Assembly: GCA_907163375.1 (NCBI GenBank)
Contig: CAJQUW010010359.1
Coordinates: 310,001 to 374,000, forward strand
DNA from: Prostheceraeus crozeri
Taxonomy: Eukaryota; Platyhelminthes; Polycladida; Euryleptidae
Length of the DNA: 64,000 bases
Direction: 5' to 3'
Part shown: positions 1 to 11,900 of the stretch, piece after piece
Numbering within the stretch: the first letter of the stretch is position 1
Layout: the number at the start of each line of letters is the position of its first letter
Translations under genes and position numbers: made by a program
Notes under the pieces: generated by a model
What the model was told of the DNA's origin: nothing
Database searches by the model: none
What the model saw: only the letters and a program-made list of their open reading frames with translations

Positions 1-919
1 AAATTCAAGAACGGAGTATCAGAATGGTTGAGCATCAAGGGTGGAGTGCCTCAAGGGACGAAATTCGGTCAATGTGGTTTCGTCGTTTAGATTAATGACT
101 TAATTGTGGACTTGAAGTACATGGATGACACAACTTTGGTCGAGGTAGTGCAGTCACCTGAGTACAGTATTATCGACAGACGAGCGAATGAAGTACAGCA
201 ATGGGCAAAGTGAATGGAATGTCTTTAAATTTGAGAAAGACACAGGAGCTGAGAATCTCTTTCAAACGTTCAAATATTAATTGGAATGATTTGGTCCCTG
301 ATGGGGATGTGATCCAACCAGTCAAACATGCCAAACTGTTGGGATTTATGTTGAGCGATCGACTTGATTGGAGCAGTCATGCCAACATGAGGATTCATTT
401 CATAAAAGAAATGGTTCGTTCAGACTACAAGACCTCAGAAATCGTGCACTATTATACAGCTGTAATTCGTGCGATTCTCGAATACGGAGCACCAGTATTT
501 CATTTTGCGCTAGCAAAGGAGCAATCAAGAAGACTTGAGGGTGTTCAAAGACGAGCCTTGAAATTGGTAGAAGGGATGCCCAACAGAAACCATTCGTATG
601 ACTATTCCGCTGTACTCAAGAAATATAATCTGGAAAGCCTTGAAACAAGACGAGTGCAAAAGCAAGTTTTTTTATCTACCTGCATCACTACAGACTCGGC
701 TTCCAAAGCGCAACTCGTACTGCAATCGACTGAGACATGCAAAACCACAGATAGTGTGTAGTACCAATAGATACAGTAACACTTTTCTTCCTTCTTCTGC
801 TCTTCTTTTTATGTGATTTTATTTTGTCAGCAGTACATGTATGTAAACTCTATATTATTTCTTACATTGTATAACAGCCAGCTTGTGCTGTTAACTGAAT
901 AAAGACATGACTTGACTAT
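1..919 (+). mobile_element. Non-LTR (LINE) retrotransposon, 3' part with RT C-terminus
   Basis: The window opens inside a reverse transcriptase. The first 200 bases read, in broken frame, a GGVPQGTKFG motif and a YMDD active-site motif, as in CR1/L2/Jockey-type RTs. An open frame at 201-761 continues with the thumb region (LLGFMLSDRLDW, then AILEYGAPVFHF and LEGVQRRALKLV), the usual order after the catalytic box in such LINEs. An in-frame stop sits just before the YMDD box, and there is a frame change near 200, so the copy is dead. The 3' end is AT-rich with an AATAAAGACATGACTTGACT tail at about 900-919. The element is 5'-cut by the window edge. Clade is not decided. Confidence 0.8.
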
Positions 920-923
920 TTTC

Positions 924-1500
924 TGTTACGATCCCGTCTCCGGATATTCGTAGCAGAAAAGGACTTGGCTTCTCAAGACAATTTATTAGTGAACTGAACA
1001 GGCAAGGTGGCCCTTAGGAGGACTGATGAGACTTTCATGGAGAGTCAGTGGCCTACAGTCAGGAACGATCAAGCATCGGCAAGGATCTCCACACCAGCTT
1101 CTGAGGGTCACTGAGGTCAGGATTGGGGGCAGGAGCAGCGCGCGTCCGTTCTCGGCGGACAGAACAGGAGGAGGTTGCTTAGTGCAACCATGGGCAACAA
1201 AGATAAAGGCGGATACGCCACTCGGCATCAAATACTCATGTGTAGGACATGCATGCCTCCTTGAAGTGACGTCAGTTACCTGGCGACTCCCACGCGATCA
1301 ATGGATCCAAGGAGAGAGATGGAGAGAGCATTTTCTCCTGGAGAGAGCGAAGGGGAAAGAGCAGCGGAGACATGGCCATGTCAGTCACACATATAATATC
1401 TGCGGTTGATTATTTCGTCATTGTTCAACATTATCATCTCCTACACCTCGCCGCACAGCGTGAATAGTTGGTCTCTTGACCAGCGTTATGACGCGTAACA
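924..1500. mobile_element. Candidate solo LTR (fossil)
   Basis: This 577-bp block begins TGTTACG and ends CGTAACA, a perfect 7-bp inverted terminal repeat of the TG...CA type. It is more GC-rich than its surroundings and follows a LINE tail directly. No internal retroelement coding sequence is adjacent and I see no matching target duplication. It could be a single LTR left after recombination. The call rests on the ends alone. Confidence 0.4.
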
Positions 1501-2718
1501 GGTGTCAATTACGAGCAGCTAAGTTTGTCCCTTTAAATTTTCAAGTTGGAAGTCATTCAAAAATTTACAAAATGTGGTTATACAACATCCATTAAACTAC
1601 GAACTAAATCACTAAATAAGCAACACACTAGCCATGATCACTTATACGCACGTATATGAAAATCTCTCCTTGAATAAGAATCATTAGCTCATGACAGTGA
1701 GAACAACGAATAACAACACCATGAATACAATAACAATAACCGAAATAATAACCGTAATAAAACCATAATAGCCGAATAGCCGAACAATAACCGAAAAAAA
1801 CCATTGTCATTTTTACATTTCATACATGTGATTATAATACTACTTATAGTTGAATTGTCGCGCACATGTGATTTTGATCCTTGAAGTAATTTGTGATTTA
1901 CATGTCCCAAGTTTACATTTTCACAAGAAGTGCAATGACATTCTCATTTTGCTTCCACACAAATTTTTCTAGATTATATTATCTGTTTTGTATACCGTTA
2001 CATTTTTGCATCAAAAACTAGATGATTATTTTGTTAAAATTTTATCTGTTTAGCCAGGTTTTTATAGCGCATTTCAGTTTGATCTGTGAGACTATATTTG
2101 GGTATTGAATTGGATTTGTTAGAATCATAACAAAAATTTCTAAAAATCTAAATTAATTTGTTAGAATTCTCATAGCGGTTCTGAATTTGATGTGCTATTG
2201 TACTATAATGGTTATTTTGCTGATTGTTATAAACATATTCATAAATACATGTATACTATTCGTAATCATACATCGTTTTTGATGGTAATAACTATACAAT
2301 TTATTATGTCTTGTAGCCTAAATCTGTCTGCACGAAGATCGCAAATAGACCTAGCTACATGTAGGCCCTAGATTTTTTAGCATGAAAGTATTAAGTGACA
2401 AAATCAAAATTGTCAATGTGTTAACTCATATGCAATCTACCATCCAGCTCCTGTGAAATTCTGTGATGATCGAAAAAACGCACTTGCAGGTCTTAGATTG
2501 AGTGCCTCTAAATTAAACTAGAACTATAATCATCAGTAACAAACCGCCATATAATGTAGCATATATATGTAGTCTACATGTACTTAGTGTGGCTTTTGTG
2601 ATTAATTTGTTGAATCCCGGGATAAATCCTCGATAACCGGGATTTGGAAAATCGGGGTCGGGATTGCAATCCCTAGTCGTGATCTTATTGTGCTGTCTTG
2701 GCTGAGATGTCATGTTTT
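1501..2718. other. AT-rich non-coding stretch with a simple repeat
   Basis: No gene is seen. Positions 1708-1803 are a degenerate run of ATAACCG/ATAATAACC units, a microsatellite-like tract. The remainder is AT-rich sequence with short, compositionally driven open frames only. Confidence 0.6.
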
Positions 2719-3190
2719 TAATTCAATTTCATTGTCATGATTTTATGATTCACTAAATTTATGTTCCATTTCTTGAATCTGAATAGTGATGTGAAACCAT
2801 ATACATATTTTTAAGTCAATTATGTTGTTTTGCTCTACCAGTGGTAGGGTGCTTATAATATGATCACGCTTAAGAAGATTCTTTTGATGTTGAGCATGAA
2901 AGCAATAGCGCAGGTCATCGAGTTGCGAATTTAACAAACATTGCCTCTCGAAGGCTGTCATGACACTGAGTATCTGTAAAATAATATCACTTCCTCCTGC
3001 ATTATACTATCATGATCAGTCAATTCCGTTGTAATTTCTCCAAAACTGCATAAATGAGCATATCTCACATTTGGAAACAATTCCAACTGCATTCACCTCG
3101 AGTTCATCTAATAAAATCGAAACTGTGTACACATTGGTGATTTAATAAATGCCGAGTTGCTGTTCTACCTAATAAACCTCCTCTATGGGA
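2719..3190 (-). repeat. Unclassified repeat family R1, copy A
   Basis: This stretch matches 43317-43885 in the same orientation and 60735-61136 in inverted orientation. Shared words include ATTTTATGATTCACTAAATT at the left side and GAATTTAACAAACATT near 2929. On the minus strand copy A reads LLKRDHIISTLPLVEQNN, and copy C reads a similar IKHDHIASNLPLVEQNN, so the repeat seems to carry old coding sequence. I do not recognise the protein. Copy A is split by several stops. It is probably a fragment of a mobile element. Confidence 0.6.
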
Positions 3191-6100
3191 AACACATTAA
3201 AATATAATTATCAAAAACTTGGTATCTTCCTTTTTCGTCTTTTCAGCATTGCTGTATTTCAAGAAGCCGGTTTTATCGGCGAATTTATGAAGCAAATGTA
3301 ATGCGAATTACGAAGTAAGTTCCATTGGATAGGCCATTACCCACGTTAATTTCAAAATCAAAAATAGAAATAATACCTTCACCTTCCTAAATTGCATACT
3401 CTAATTTGGGGTGTAGGAAATTCATAGATGCATGGATTTATCGATGTTGTTTATTTTATTAAAACCAACTTGTGCTATCTACATGCAGTCCATAAGATTT
3501 TGAAGAAAATGCTGTAGCTATCCAACTTAGCTCATCGATTTGGTAATGCACATCATCGTTAAATGATAGACATCGATCGCGAAAATAATAACTTCCTGAA
3601 AACGGTTTCATCGTATTGTGGCCTACTATTGAAATTTCCACAGTAGTAATTGTTAACAACTGTTTTTGCTTCTAACTTTTAAGAACTTATTTTATATAGT
3701 TGTTAATCGATGTATTCACTGTCAGATTGCTACTTATGATCCTTATTCATAGGTTGCAGCCTTGCAAACAAGTCATAAATTTCTTCTAATAATTAACTTT
3801 TTTTAAAAACTTTTAGATAATTTATTAACTTTTATAAAAACAACATGAACATGAATAATAATCACATCGAATGAACGAATACGTCTGCAACAAAGCGGAC
3901 TAAGAGGTCAACCAAGTACTGAAATCAAACAACTGCACATACAGATATATTATCGCAGTACACTCAACGGTCTACTTACCATTCAGACTTCTGAAGTCTA
4001 CGAACAAGAAAATATGCAATAACAATACAGAAGATGCGAGAAAATTCAGATTTAGTTATGTAGCTGATTTTGTAGAAAGTGCAGAAACAATTAAAGGTTC
4101 GAAATATAGTAGAAGTTCATATATAAAAAGAAGAAAACTGCATCTTTGACTGTCAAGAGTCGAACGCATAGCATCACTATGAAAAATATAATTAGTTATA
4201 TGGCCACTGCATTATGCCGTGTGTAGTCTTGTAACACATTAGTTAAATAGTCGAGAGGCTGCTTAGTCCACAGGTCGACCCCTGAACTGAAAGTGTCTCC
4301 TTGTAGGTCGGCAGGAAGGGCATCCGGACTAAAGGTATCACGCCGCTTCACTTTACGTCCGACTTTTTTAGTACCATGCAAGCTCCTTGTGGAAAAGTAG
4401 TGACGTTGAAGCTTTATTTTTTTATTAACGTATTCGGAAAAATATCAAAGTTAAAATATCAATGTCTGATATGCTGTGCACTCATCTTTGTTGTTGAGGT
4501 TTTGTTTCATAGATTTTATTAGTATAGCCTCTCTGAACCGCAACTATTGGTATCAGACGCCATGATTTTAATATCAAAAGGAAACACTAGGTTGGAGGAG
4601 CATACTCGTATGAAGCCAAGCCTCAACAACAAAAATGAGTGCACGGCATATAAGACATTGATATTTTAACTCTGATATGATCAAGATGTATGCACAGAAA
4701 TTTGAAAAGTCCCTTTCTACGTGAACAGGTCGACAAATCGGCAAAAATTTGTAAATTTTATGCATTCAAAAAAAAACATCCTGGCTTGCCAACATCTATA
4801 TTTTCTTGCAAAATATGCTGCTAAAGAAAATTATGTTTCAAATGTACCTTTCTTGAACACGTTCTGAAAAAATTTGCCATTTTAAGTGTAGCATGATAGT
4901 AAAACTAGCATTATCATGCAACTTCAATAAGAAATGATTTCAGTCAATCACATTTTCAGCCAAATTTTCACGGAAATCTACCAAATTTTGTCAGAAATTA
5001 CTATCATGGGGACATTCGATAGAATAATCCACAACAGCATCCTGATCTCAAAACTTGATTTTCATAATTTCTCATTCGAGTAGGTTAAAGAGACACCTAT
5101 CACACCTGGTTAAAATCTGGTGAGTAGGCCTAGACCATGGTGGTTGATAAAGAACATCGACGTTTTAGGAATTCCTCTGTTTTTGGCTTTTTATGTTAAA
5201 CTCGTGCTGTTGATCAGAGGTGGAGACGGTTCAACCGTCCGCAGAGGATCAAATCTTAGACTATTCATTCTATAGTAGCTCGCCAATGAGCGTCACATTT
5301 CAGACGCTGATTACCCTCGACTAACTGCACTACAAGTTTAAGCGGACGCAGATGGCATCCTTGCCTAACGGAAAGTGATCGAACGGGAACGAGTTTTATT
5401 GTCATATACAGCTTAAAGGTCATTAAAGACCGCAACAAGTGTTTCGCCAAACGAAGGTCGTGTTTGGGTGTAAAACCTGGTCAAACCATTCGATGCAATT
5501 TCCAAAAATGACCGTCAGTAATGCCTCACTACACGCGGATTGACATATCTATGATAATCAGCGATAATCATCTGATATGTCAATCGGAGAGGTTCAAACT
5601 TTTGTCAGATAATTGCTAAAACGCAACTTTACTACGACACATCGAATTTTAGACCATTCGAGACTCGTAGACTTCGCATACATATTGATATGTTGTTTCA
5701 TCTTCTCTCATGAAAGCCAATAATTTTAGTCACACTTTATTAGAATTTCTAAGCGCGTGGGTGGTTGTCGCTATTACTGACAGCTTAATGGCTAGAATTT
5801 CCAAGAGCTGAAAATGATACATTAAAATAGATGAAAGCGATTATTTCTGGAACCAGATGTCTCTTGTCGACGTCAATGTGCTCATGACAAGAATTCATAT
5901 CATTGCTACACAGATCTTCGGATCAGATCACCGACCTTCGACAACCATTTTAAACAGTCTAAAAAATCACGAGATATTGCGCTGTGTCTAGACCGCATTA
6001 CCATTCGCTCCACTCACTGAGTTCTCGTCAGAAACAGTACCCAAGACCTTACTGAGATTGTCTCGCGAATCTAACTTTCGTATCGCAATCACAATCATGT

Positions 6101-6243
6101 TCATAGCAGAGAGGCTAGATGATGCCCTGTTACAGCAATTCGACTCTTGATGATTTTTCAATTCCGATAGTTATTTTATGCGATACAACAAATTCAACAA
6201 AAAGCGTAGCAACAGTAGCAATCAATTACTGATATATGCTTAC
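3191..6243. other. Non-coding stretch, probable intron or flank of the EF-hand gene
   Basis: The EF-hand exon at 6244-6525 reads on the minus strand, so this stretch lies downstream of its splice donor. I looked for a second EF-hand exon or the carrier repeat motif (PxDxxKxR) on the minus strand and found neither. A short near-perfect hairpin lies at 5538-5585. Nothing else stands out. Confidence 0.5.
5538..5585. repeat. Short perfect-armed hairpin
   Basis: GATTGACATATC (5538-5549) is followed by its exact reverse complement GATATGTCAATC (5574-5585). The inner bases ATGATAATC and GATAATCAT also pair with one mismatch, leaving almost no loop. The whole is a 48-bp stem-loop. It is shorter than a usual microRNA precursor and may be the core of a small inverted-repeat element. 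Confidence 0.6.
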
Positions 6244-6525
6244 CGTCTGATCTTTGTTGCGATCCAGTTGTTTAAATGCAAGCTTAAGCTGCGTTTCTTG
6301 ATCCTTGACATATTTGAGGAATTCTTCAAAATTCATTTCGGCGTCAGAATTAGTATCTGTCTTGGAGATAAGTTCCTGAGCCTTCTTGTCACTGTCAGGC
6401 ATATGACCCTTCAAAGCAGCACTTAATTCCGTCACACTAATGCGACCATCCTTATCGCGGTCAAGTTTAGCGAAAATTTCGCTTACCCGCTGCTTATTGA
6501 ATCCACCCTCAGTGTTTGAACTCAT
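6244..6525 (-). CDS. EF-hand protein, first coding exon (SCaMC-like calcium-sensing domain)
   Basis: The exon encodes 94 residues from ATG at 6525 to a GTAAGC donor whose G is at 6243, leaving phase 0. Loop 1 is canonical (DRDKDGRISVTE, residues 22-33). Loop 2 (DTNSDAEMNFEE, residues 57-68) has Ala where Gly is usual. A third loop starts at residue 88 (DRNKDQT) and is cut by the intron. The order and linker (FEEFLKYVKDQETQLKLAFK) resemble the N-terminal domain of SCaMC/SLC25A23-25 mitochondrial ATP-Mg/Pi carriers, where Ca2+ binding in the intermembrane space gates transport; that role is inferred from family knowledge. The frame stays open upstream to 6699, but a TTACAG acceptor-like site lies one base before the ATG, so a 5'UTR intron is likely. 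Other EF-hand proteins are possible. No further exon is seen. Confidence 0.7.
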
Positions 6526-6526
6526 T

Positions 6527-7440
6527 CTGTAACGAATTATATCATTCTTCTGAGTAAGGTAAATATGAGATAGACCACAATGCGAAAATACAACAGAATG
6601 AATGAAACACATTATGAAAAAATGCTTCAAGTGATTCATTGTCTCCAATTTGCAAGAAAAGTATTCTACAGAGGGCAAATTTAGGTCATCAAAATCCAAG
6701 AGGTTCTACCATGTCATGGATACAGATAAAAATGTTCTTCACAATATCCTCTTCACGCGCGCATTTTTATGAATGAAAAAATCATTTGAAATGTTTTTGC
6801 TATGTATAAGGAGATATAGGACCATGTGTAGGTGATATTTTGATATACAGTGATTATATGACGAGCTTTCAGAATGTCGACATTGCGCGTTAAACCTGAT
6901 TTTGCCATATTGATTGGTTTGTAGAATCGACAGTCTCCCATCACTATTATCTGGGCTAATTTGTTATTAAATCATTCTTGACAATTCAAATGTACATCAA
7001 TTGAGTTGACAAATAAGATCAATTCTGACAATTGATCATTCAAGAATAAATTACAAGTGTGTGAAGATGGTTAATAACTGTGAATAAAGCGAGAAGCGGG
7101 CTGGGCCTTTAAATTGAAAATCCGGTCCTGTTCCCACCGTAATGAAGCATTGAGAAGGTTCGCATACCTCAATTAAAAGGAGTGCTTGAAGTACATTAGC
7201 TTTATACTTTATATACATAGTACTCACATATCATTACGAGGTCTCATACGTTGCTGATCAGTGATGTTAAAATTCTTTATTATCAAAATTGTATACATTG
7301 CTACAACTAACTTTTTGGCTTTTTACTTCACATAATCGTCACGAAGATATCTAATCATTTGAATAACAAGTATTACGCTAATTTGAACTTTCATATCCGG
7401 ACATGAACCAAATTTAAGCAAACTTACTCTTTTGTAGATA
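6527..7440. other. Non-coding stretch upstream of the EF-hand exon
   Basis: The sequence is AT-rich. On the minus strand it would be 5'UTR intron or promoter of the EF-hand gene. No clear TATA box or other exon was recognised. Confidence 0.4.
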
Positions 7441-8908
7441 GGGTAAATTCGGGTAATATCGACAGTTAAGCCACTTTTCCAAAATGAAGCTGTAGGATTT
7501 CAGGAACTCATCCATGCGTGCAGCAAGTTGCACCAACAAGTAGTACAACAGAGGCTTGGTGGAGCACTTCTGATTGCCTCATCCTGACAGATATCGAAGC
7601 GTGAAGTGAGTCGCCGAATTCTGCAATATATTGCCCTAATCAATGCAACTCAGTCAGCTCCTTCACACGCCATCAGACAGCTAAGTGATTGGTTATTCCA
7701 TAGCGTAGTTTTACTCAATAGTATTGACTACGTCAAATTCTTTAGTTGCTTTAAGCTGTATTGTCACATGAAGTTGATGCAGAAATGTCGGGGAATATCG
7801 ACACCACTGTTGATAGGTATCAAAAGAACTTTTTCAGCAAGATACTGACTAAATAGCCAGTATTTTGTCATTATTGTTTACTGTCTGATAGAAGATTGCC
7901 TTCACGAGATTTGAATGTATCCCTATATGAATTATTCGGGTAAATGTCGGGTAATATCGACAATTCAAAACAGTTTTAGGACTGTCACGGTTGCATTTCA
8001 CGGTTTTGATATGAACTATGATATCCAAAAAATCTCTTCCTACTCGAATCCATTTATCCATCGATTTAATTTCTGATTTTAGGTGAAAAGTGAGGTGTGC
8101 AGTCTGCAATGATATTCGCATAATATCGGCACATTGCAGGGTGATATCGACAGTTCCCTAAAAAAGCGTCAAAAAAAGACAGGTAAGATAAACTGATGAC
8201 ACTATATATTATACGAAACGACATTTTACAGATCTGTTGTCTTGATTGTTTTAGAGGAAATCCCCGAGCCTGATGTTGGCAAACAGTGAAAACCAGTTTT
8301 TCCCCCTAATCCGAGTACTATCGGTGCGCTCCGCGCATCCTCTTCAGAGAAAAAAATGGTTTTCACTGTTTGCGAACATCAGGCTCGGGGATTTCCTCTA
8401 AAACAATCATGAATATGACCAATCCCTTATTTTCAACAGATCTACTGTCTCTTTGATTGTCTGAAAATGCGAAACTTCATCACTCTCCGCTGCGTTACAT
8501 GCATGAAAAATGTGCGGAATTCTTCTTTTTCTTTGATGAAGATGGACTCGCCTATGTAGACTGCTCTCAGTCATGAAATTCCACCTTCTCGGACTGTCAA
8601 AGAAACAATAAATATCTTACTTAAGTTTCGTTTCATACAATATATAATGTCTTTAGTCTACTATACCTGGGAAATTTTGACTCTTCTTTTTGGGACTGTC
8701 GATATTACCCGAGAAAGTATCCATATTATACGAACATCATTATAGTTTACACACTTTGGTTTTCACCCAGAATCATAAATTCAATCGATAAACTAAAAAA
8801 ATCGATTAAGAAGATATTATTTGGATATCACAGTTCATATCAAAACCAAGAAATACAGCCGTGAGAGCCCGAAAACCATTTTACTGTCGATAATACCCGA
8901 TTTTACCC
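7441..8908. mobile_element. Foldback DNA element with repeated GGGTAATATCGACA motif
   Basis: The ends are inverted: GGGTAAATTCGGGTAATATC at 7441 and the reverse complement of GGGTAAAATCGGGTATTATC ending at 8908, with TA on both outer sides (7439-7440, 8909-8910). A second TIR-like start lies at about 7938. From there to 8908 the sequence folds back on itself: TTTTGATATGAACT near 8000 pairs with its complement near 8845, and the centre has nearly perfect arms (8241-8303 and 8348-8411). GGGTAATATCGACA-like words recur at 7451, 7789, 7950, about 8140, 8694 and 8882. No transposase is present. A non-autonomous DNA transposon or foldback element with TA target duplication is likely. TTTGTAGATA also occurs just outside both ends, so the true border may lie a little further out. 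Confidence 0.7.
8241..8411. repeat. Long near-perfect inverted repeat (centre of foldback element)
   Basis: Arms of about 63 bases (8241-8303, 8348-8411) match with only about three mismatches and a loop of about 45 bases. Both carry GAGGAAATCCCCGAGCCTGA. The outer arms of the same element are much less alike, so the centre has been kept alike or formed more recently. Confidence 0.8.
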
Positions 8909-11900
8909 TAATACGCATTCTTATCTACAAATACATACACCATTTCTCGCTACATTGATAGTCAGACAAACACATTTAAAAGTAAACTCACCATTAAGCA
9001 AATAGAATGTTGATAATACGATTTTTATCAATGAAAAAGGTACATCACTTTAATAAGAATGAACGCCGTCGTTCCTGTTACCTGCTTGACTTTTCGTCAC
9101 GATCTTAATTCCCTACACCGTCTTCCAGGATGATTATATGACCGATAATCAGACTAAATGCTTCCGTCAGTAATAAGTAGTCCTTTTGCGCACTAGGCTA
9201 CAGGATTCTTTGTTGAGACGACAGCACTCCTCGACATGCGGCATGTTTTGTTTCGACATTTTGTACGCTGTTGCTTTGGTGTTATGATCGATCGCATTGT
9301 CATCCTGGAAGACAGATTATGAGCAGGGCGTCGCCAAATGTAAATGAAAAAATAATAAACTGGACGTTTTATGCTGCCAAGAAACAAAACAAACAGTTTA
9401 TGGAGAGAGCCGTGACGCAACCCTTTCAAGCTTTAAAATAGCTTACATGCTGTTCATTCCAGTTTACGTTATTTGCGATTTTTAGAGATGATGGGCTATT
9501 CGTGTTATCAGCCGACACTGACCGAATATTCGACTTTCGTTTCGGCTAACAGAACATTCGACCAAATATAGTGGTTGTGGGTCAAGCTTCGGTCTTCATA
9601 CCAATAGTTGGCTGTCTTGGTCTCTGCCAGTTTCCGGTTTTGAATAGTCTCTGGTCTTCAAAATTCTATTTGCCTGAAAGGTTGAATTTGCTAATTAGTT
9701 GCTCTAATTTTTTGTCTGACTACCAATTTAGGGAGAAATTGCACATTTGTGGATTAGGATACGCACTCTGCAAAGATTTACTTTCAAACCGGTTCTTGTG
9801 AAAACTGCAGCCTACAATGCATTTTATCCCGAATAAACCTACCTAAACCGCAAAGTCAACTAATTTTCCCTATGCAACTGCAACTGTTTGTCGTAGATCA
9901 TAATAAGCATTCTACCTAATTTTACAGACATGTATTGATTGTTGAATGAGTGTTGTTCAATAATTGTGGCAATCGTTATCACTAAGGAAATTAATTCAAA
10001 AATTAGGTCTGAGCTGCATTGGCGCCCTAACTAGGATAAATAGAAATGCTACAGGATTGTAGATTGACGAAATACATGAATTCGAAAAATACAAAGCAGT
10101 TTTTTAACGGGAAAATTTTTATTATAAAATTAAGACGACAAATAGGAGAGTAAACGGGTGTACTTGATTATCGACGTAAAAATCCTTATGACAGTGGTGG
10201 AGCTGACGAACAATAAAAATACAAAGTAGTCATTACAAACGATTTGAACAAATATCATGCAGAATTTATACGTCCCTATCAAAATGAAAGTTTCACGAAA
10301 TGAAAAGGCGCAAGTGTGAAATGATCAGTATTCTGTTACAATATCTAATGCATTCAAACTTAAAGCATCCAATCAAAACACATAGACAGCTACAATGACG
10401 ATCTGGCACTTGATTGTGCGACAAGTCAATTTATCCAAAAGACAATTGCATTAAATGCATTCCTCGAATGAATACTGTGAGTTCTTCATTTGCATCAAAG
10501 GCGCATGTAAATAATAATTCACCAATAATTAGGCGTTGTGATGGAGCAATCAATTTTCATGTAAATCATCATACTAACAAAGTCTGGCAACTCTTTTTAA
10601 TAATCTGCATCGGAAAGTAAACGTTTTAACCCCTAATTGTCAGCTAAAACAGTGTCAATGTAATCAACATGGTCATCATTTCATTTACATGCTAAAAATG
10701 GATAAAATATAAATGAAACAATATTTGCTTCGAACCATTTCGTGCAAGTTATTATCCTAGCTCTGATTTATAAAACAAGTTGATGAATAAAGAAATTGCA
10801 AATGACTTGTCATGAGAAATGTAATAGACAATAAAATTTCTGCTATTAATATACCAATATCTTCATGTCCCATAATTTGATCCTCAAGAAGTGAAGTGAT
10901 GCACGAATGGAGCAGATTTTGACTAGGTTCAAGAGTAAATGAACATTTTAAAAATCAATTCAAGCGATTTGAAGCACAAGCGCTTTATGTAGCACATTTT
11001 AAACAACGTATTATGAATGGCGCTGTTTATATGCAGGGCGTGGCTTGTAGTGTAGCTAACTATAAACATCTGTTTTTGAATGAACAGTTGTTCAGTGGAT
11101 ATGTTCCCTTATCAACTATTTCCTGTTCCCAGCAACACAATTGTGATATTCATGAAGGTATACACGGCTGCCGCTGATGTCAGTTTGTGTGTGTGCGTGC
11201 GCGCTTTTGTTCTATTGATGTATTCAGCTACATCAGTATTTCCACCCACCAAAATACTAAGGGGGTGATTGCTTTTTCACAGTAGATTTGAACTAAACAT
11301 GACATCGACTGAAACAAACATCAATTTAAGATGAAACTATGGAAAAATTTAAAAACTAAAATGCGCTCTAAAAGTTTGCAGAAGCTAGAACGTCTCAAAT
11401 ATGAATGTTGGAAAAAGCACTGATTCGGATTGATTTTTGTCACTGTCAGTGACAAGTTGCTAGCACTCTACTAGTTAAGTAAAGCTAGAACTCGCACTTT
11501 TCGGCGAATTTCCTCTCAAATTTTCGCCCATTGAGAAAGCATCAGAAGATATCGTAATCGTTCTAAGAAAGTGAAACTAGTATAAGAACACTTTCACATT
11601 AAGAGATGGGTTTTAACTCACTATACATTTATTGTGAATTGCCATTTAAATGGAACTGTACATATAATATTTTTTCAACTGTCATTTACGAAAACCATTG
11701 ATCATCACTGTTGTAGGGTGTGAATCTGATATGCCTATTCAGGTTAAAAAATTAACTATCAAAACAACTACTTGAACTGTTTTTAGTAGCATCTATAGAA
11801 ACGTTTCAAAACTTTTTAAGCGACAATTATCTGCACCTGCTCATAAGATGCAATGTATATTAAACTCCCTTTAGCTTTCAATTATTACACTATCAATTTG

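Noticed and set aside
1026-1409. 127-codon plus-strand frame
   Set aside because: It lies inside the candidate LTR, has no domain and reflects the higher GC of that block.
4196-4381. Second exon of the EF-hand gene
   Set aside because: The frame has no EF-hand or carrier motif and no convincing splice sites.
6244-6525. Calmodulin or troponin C
   Set aside because: The linker FEEFLKYVKDQETQLKLAFK and the loop spacing fit SCaMC-type carriers better.
6526-6699. Upstream extension of the EF-hand frame
   Set aside because: It crosses an acceptor-like site one base before the ATG and has no similarity to the family.
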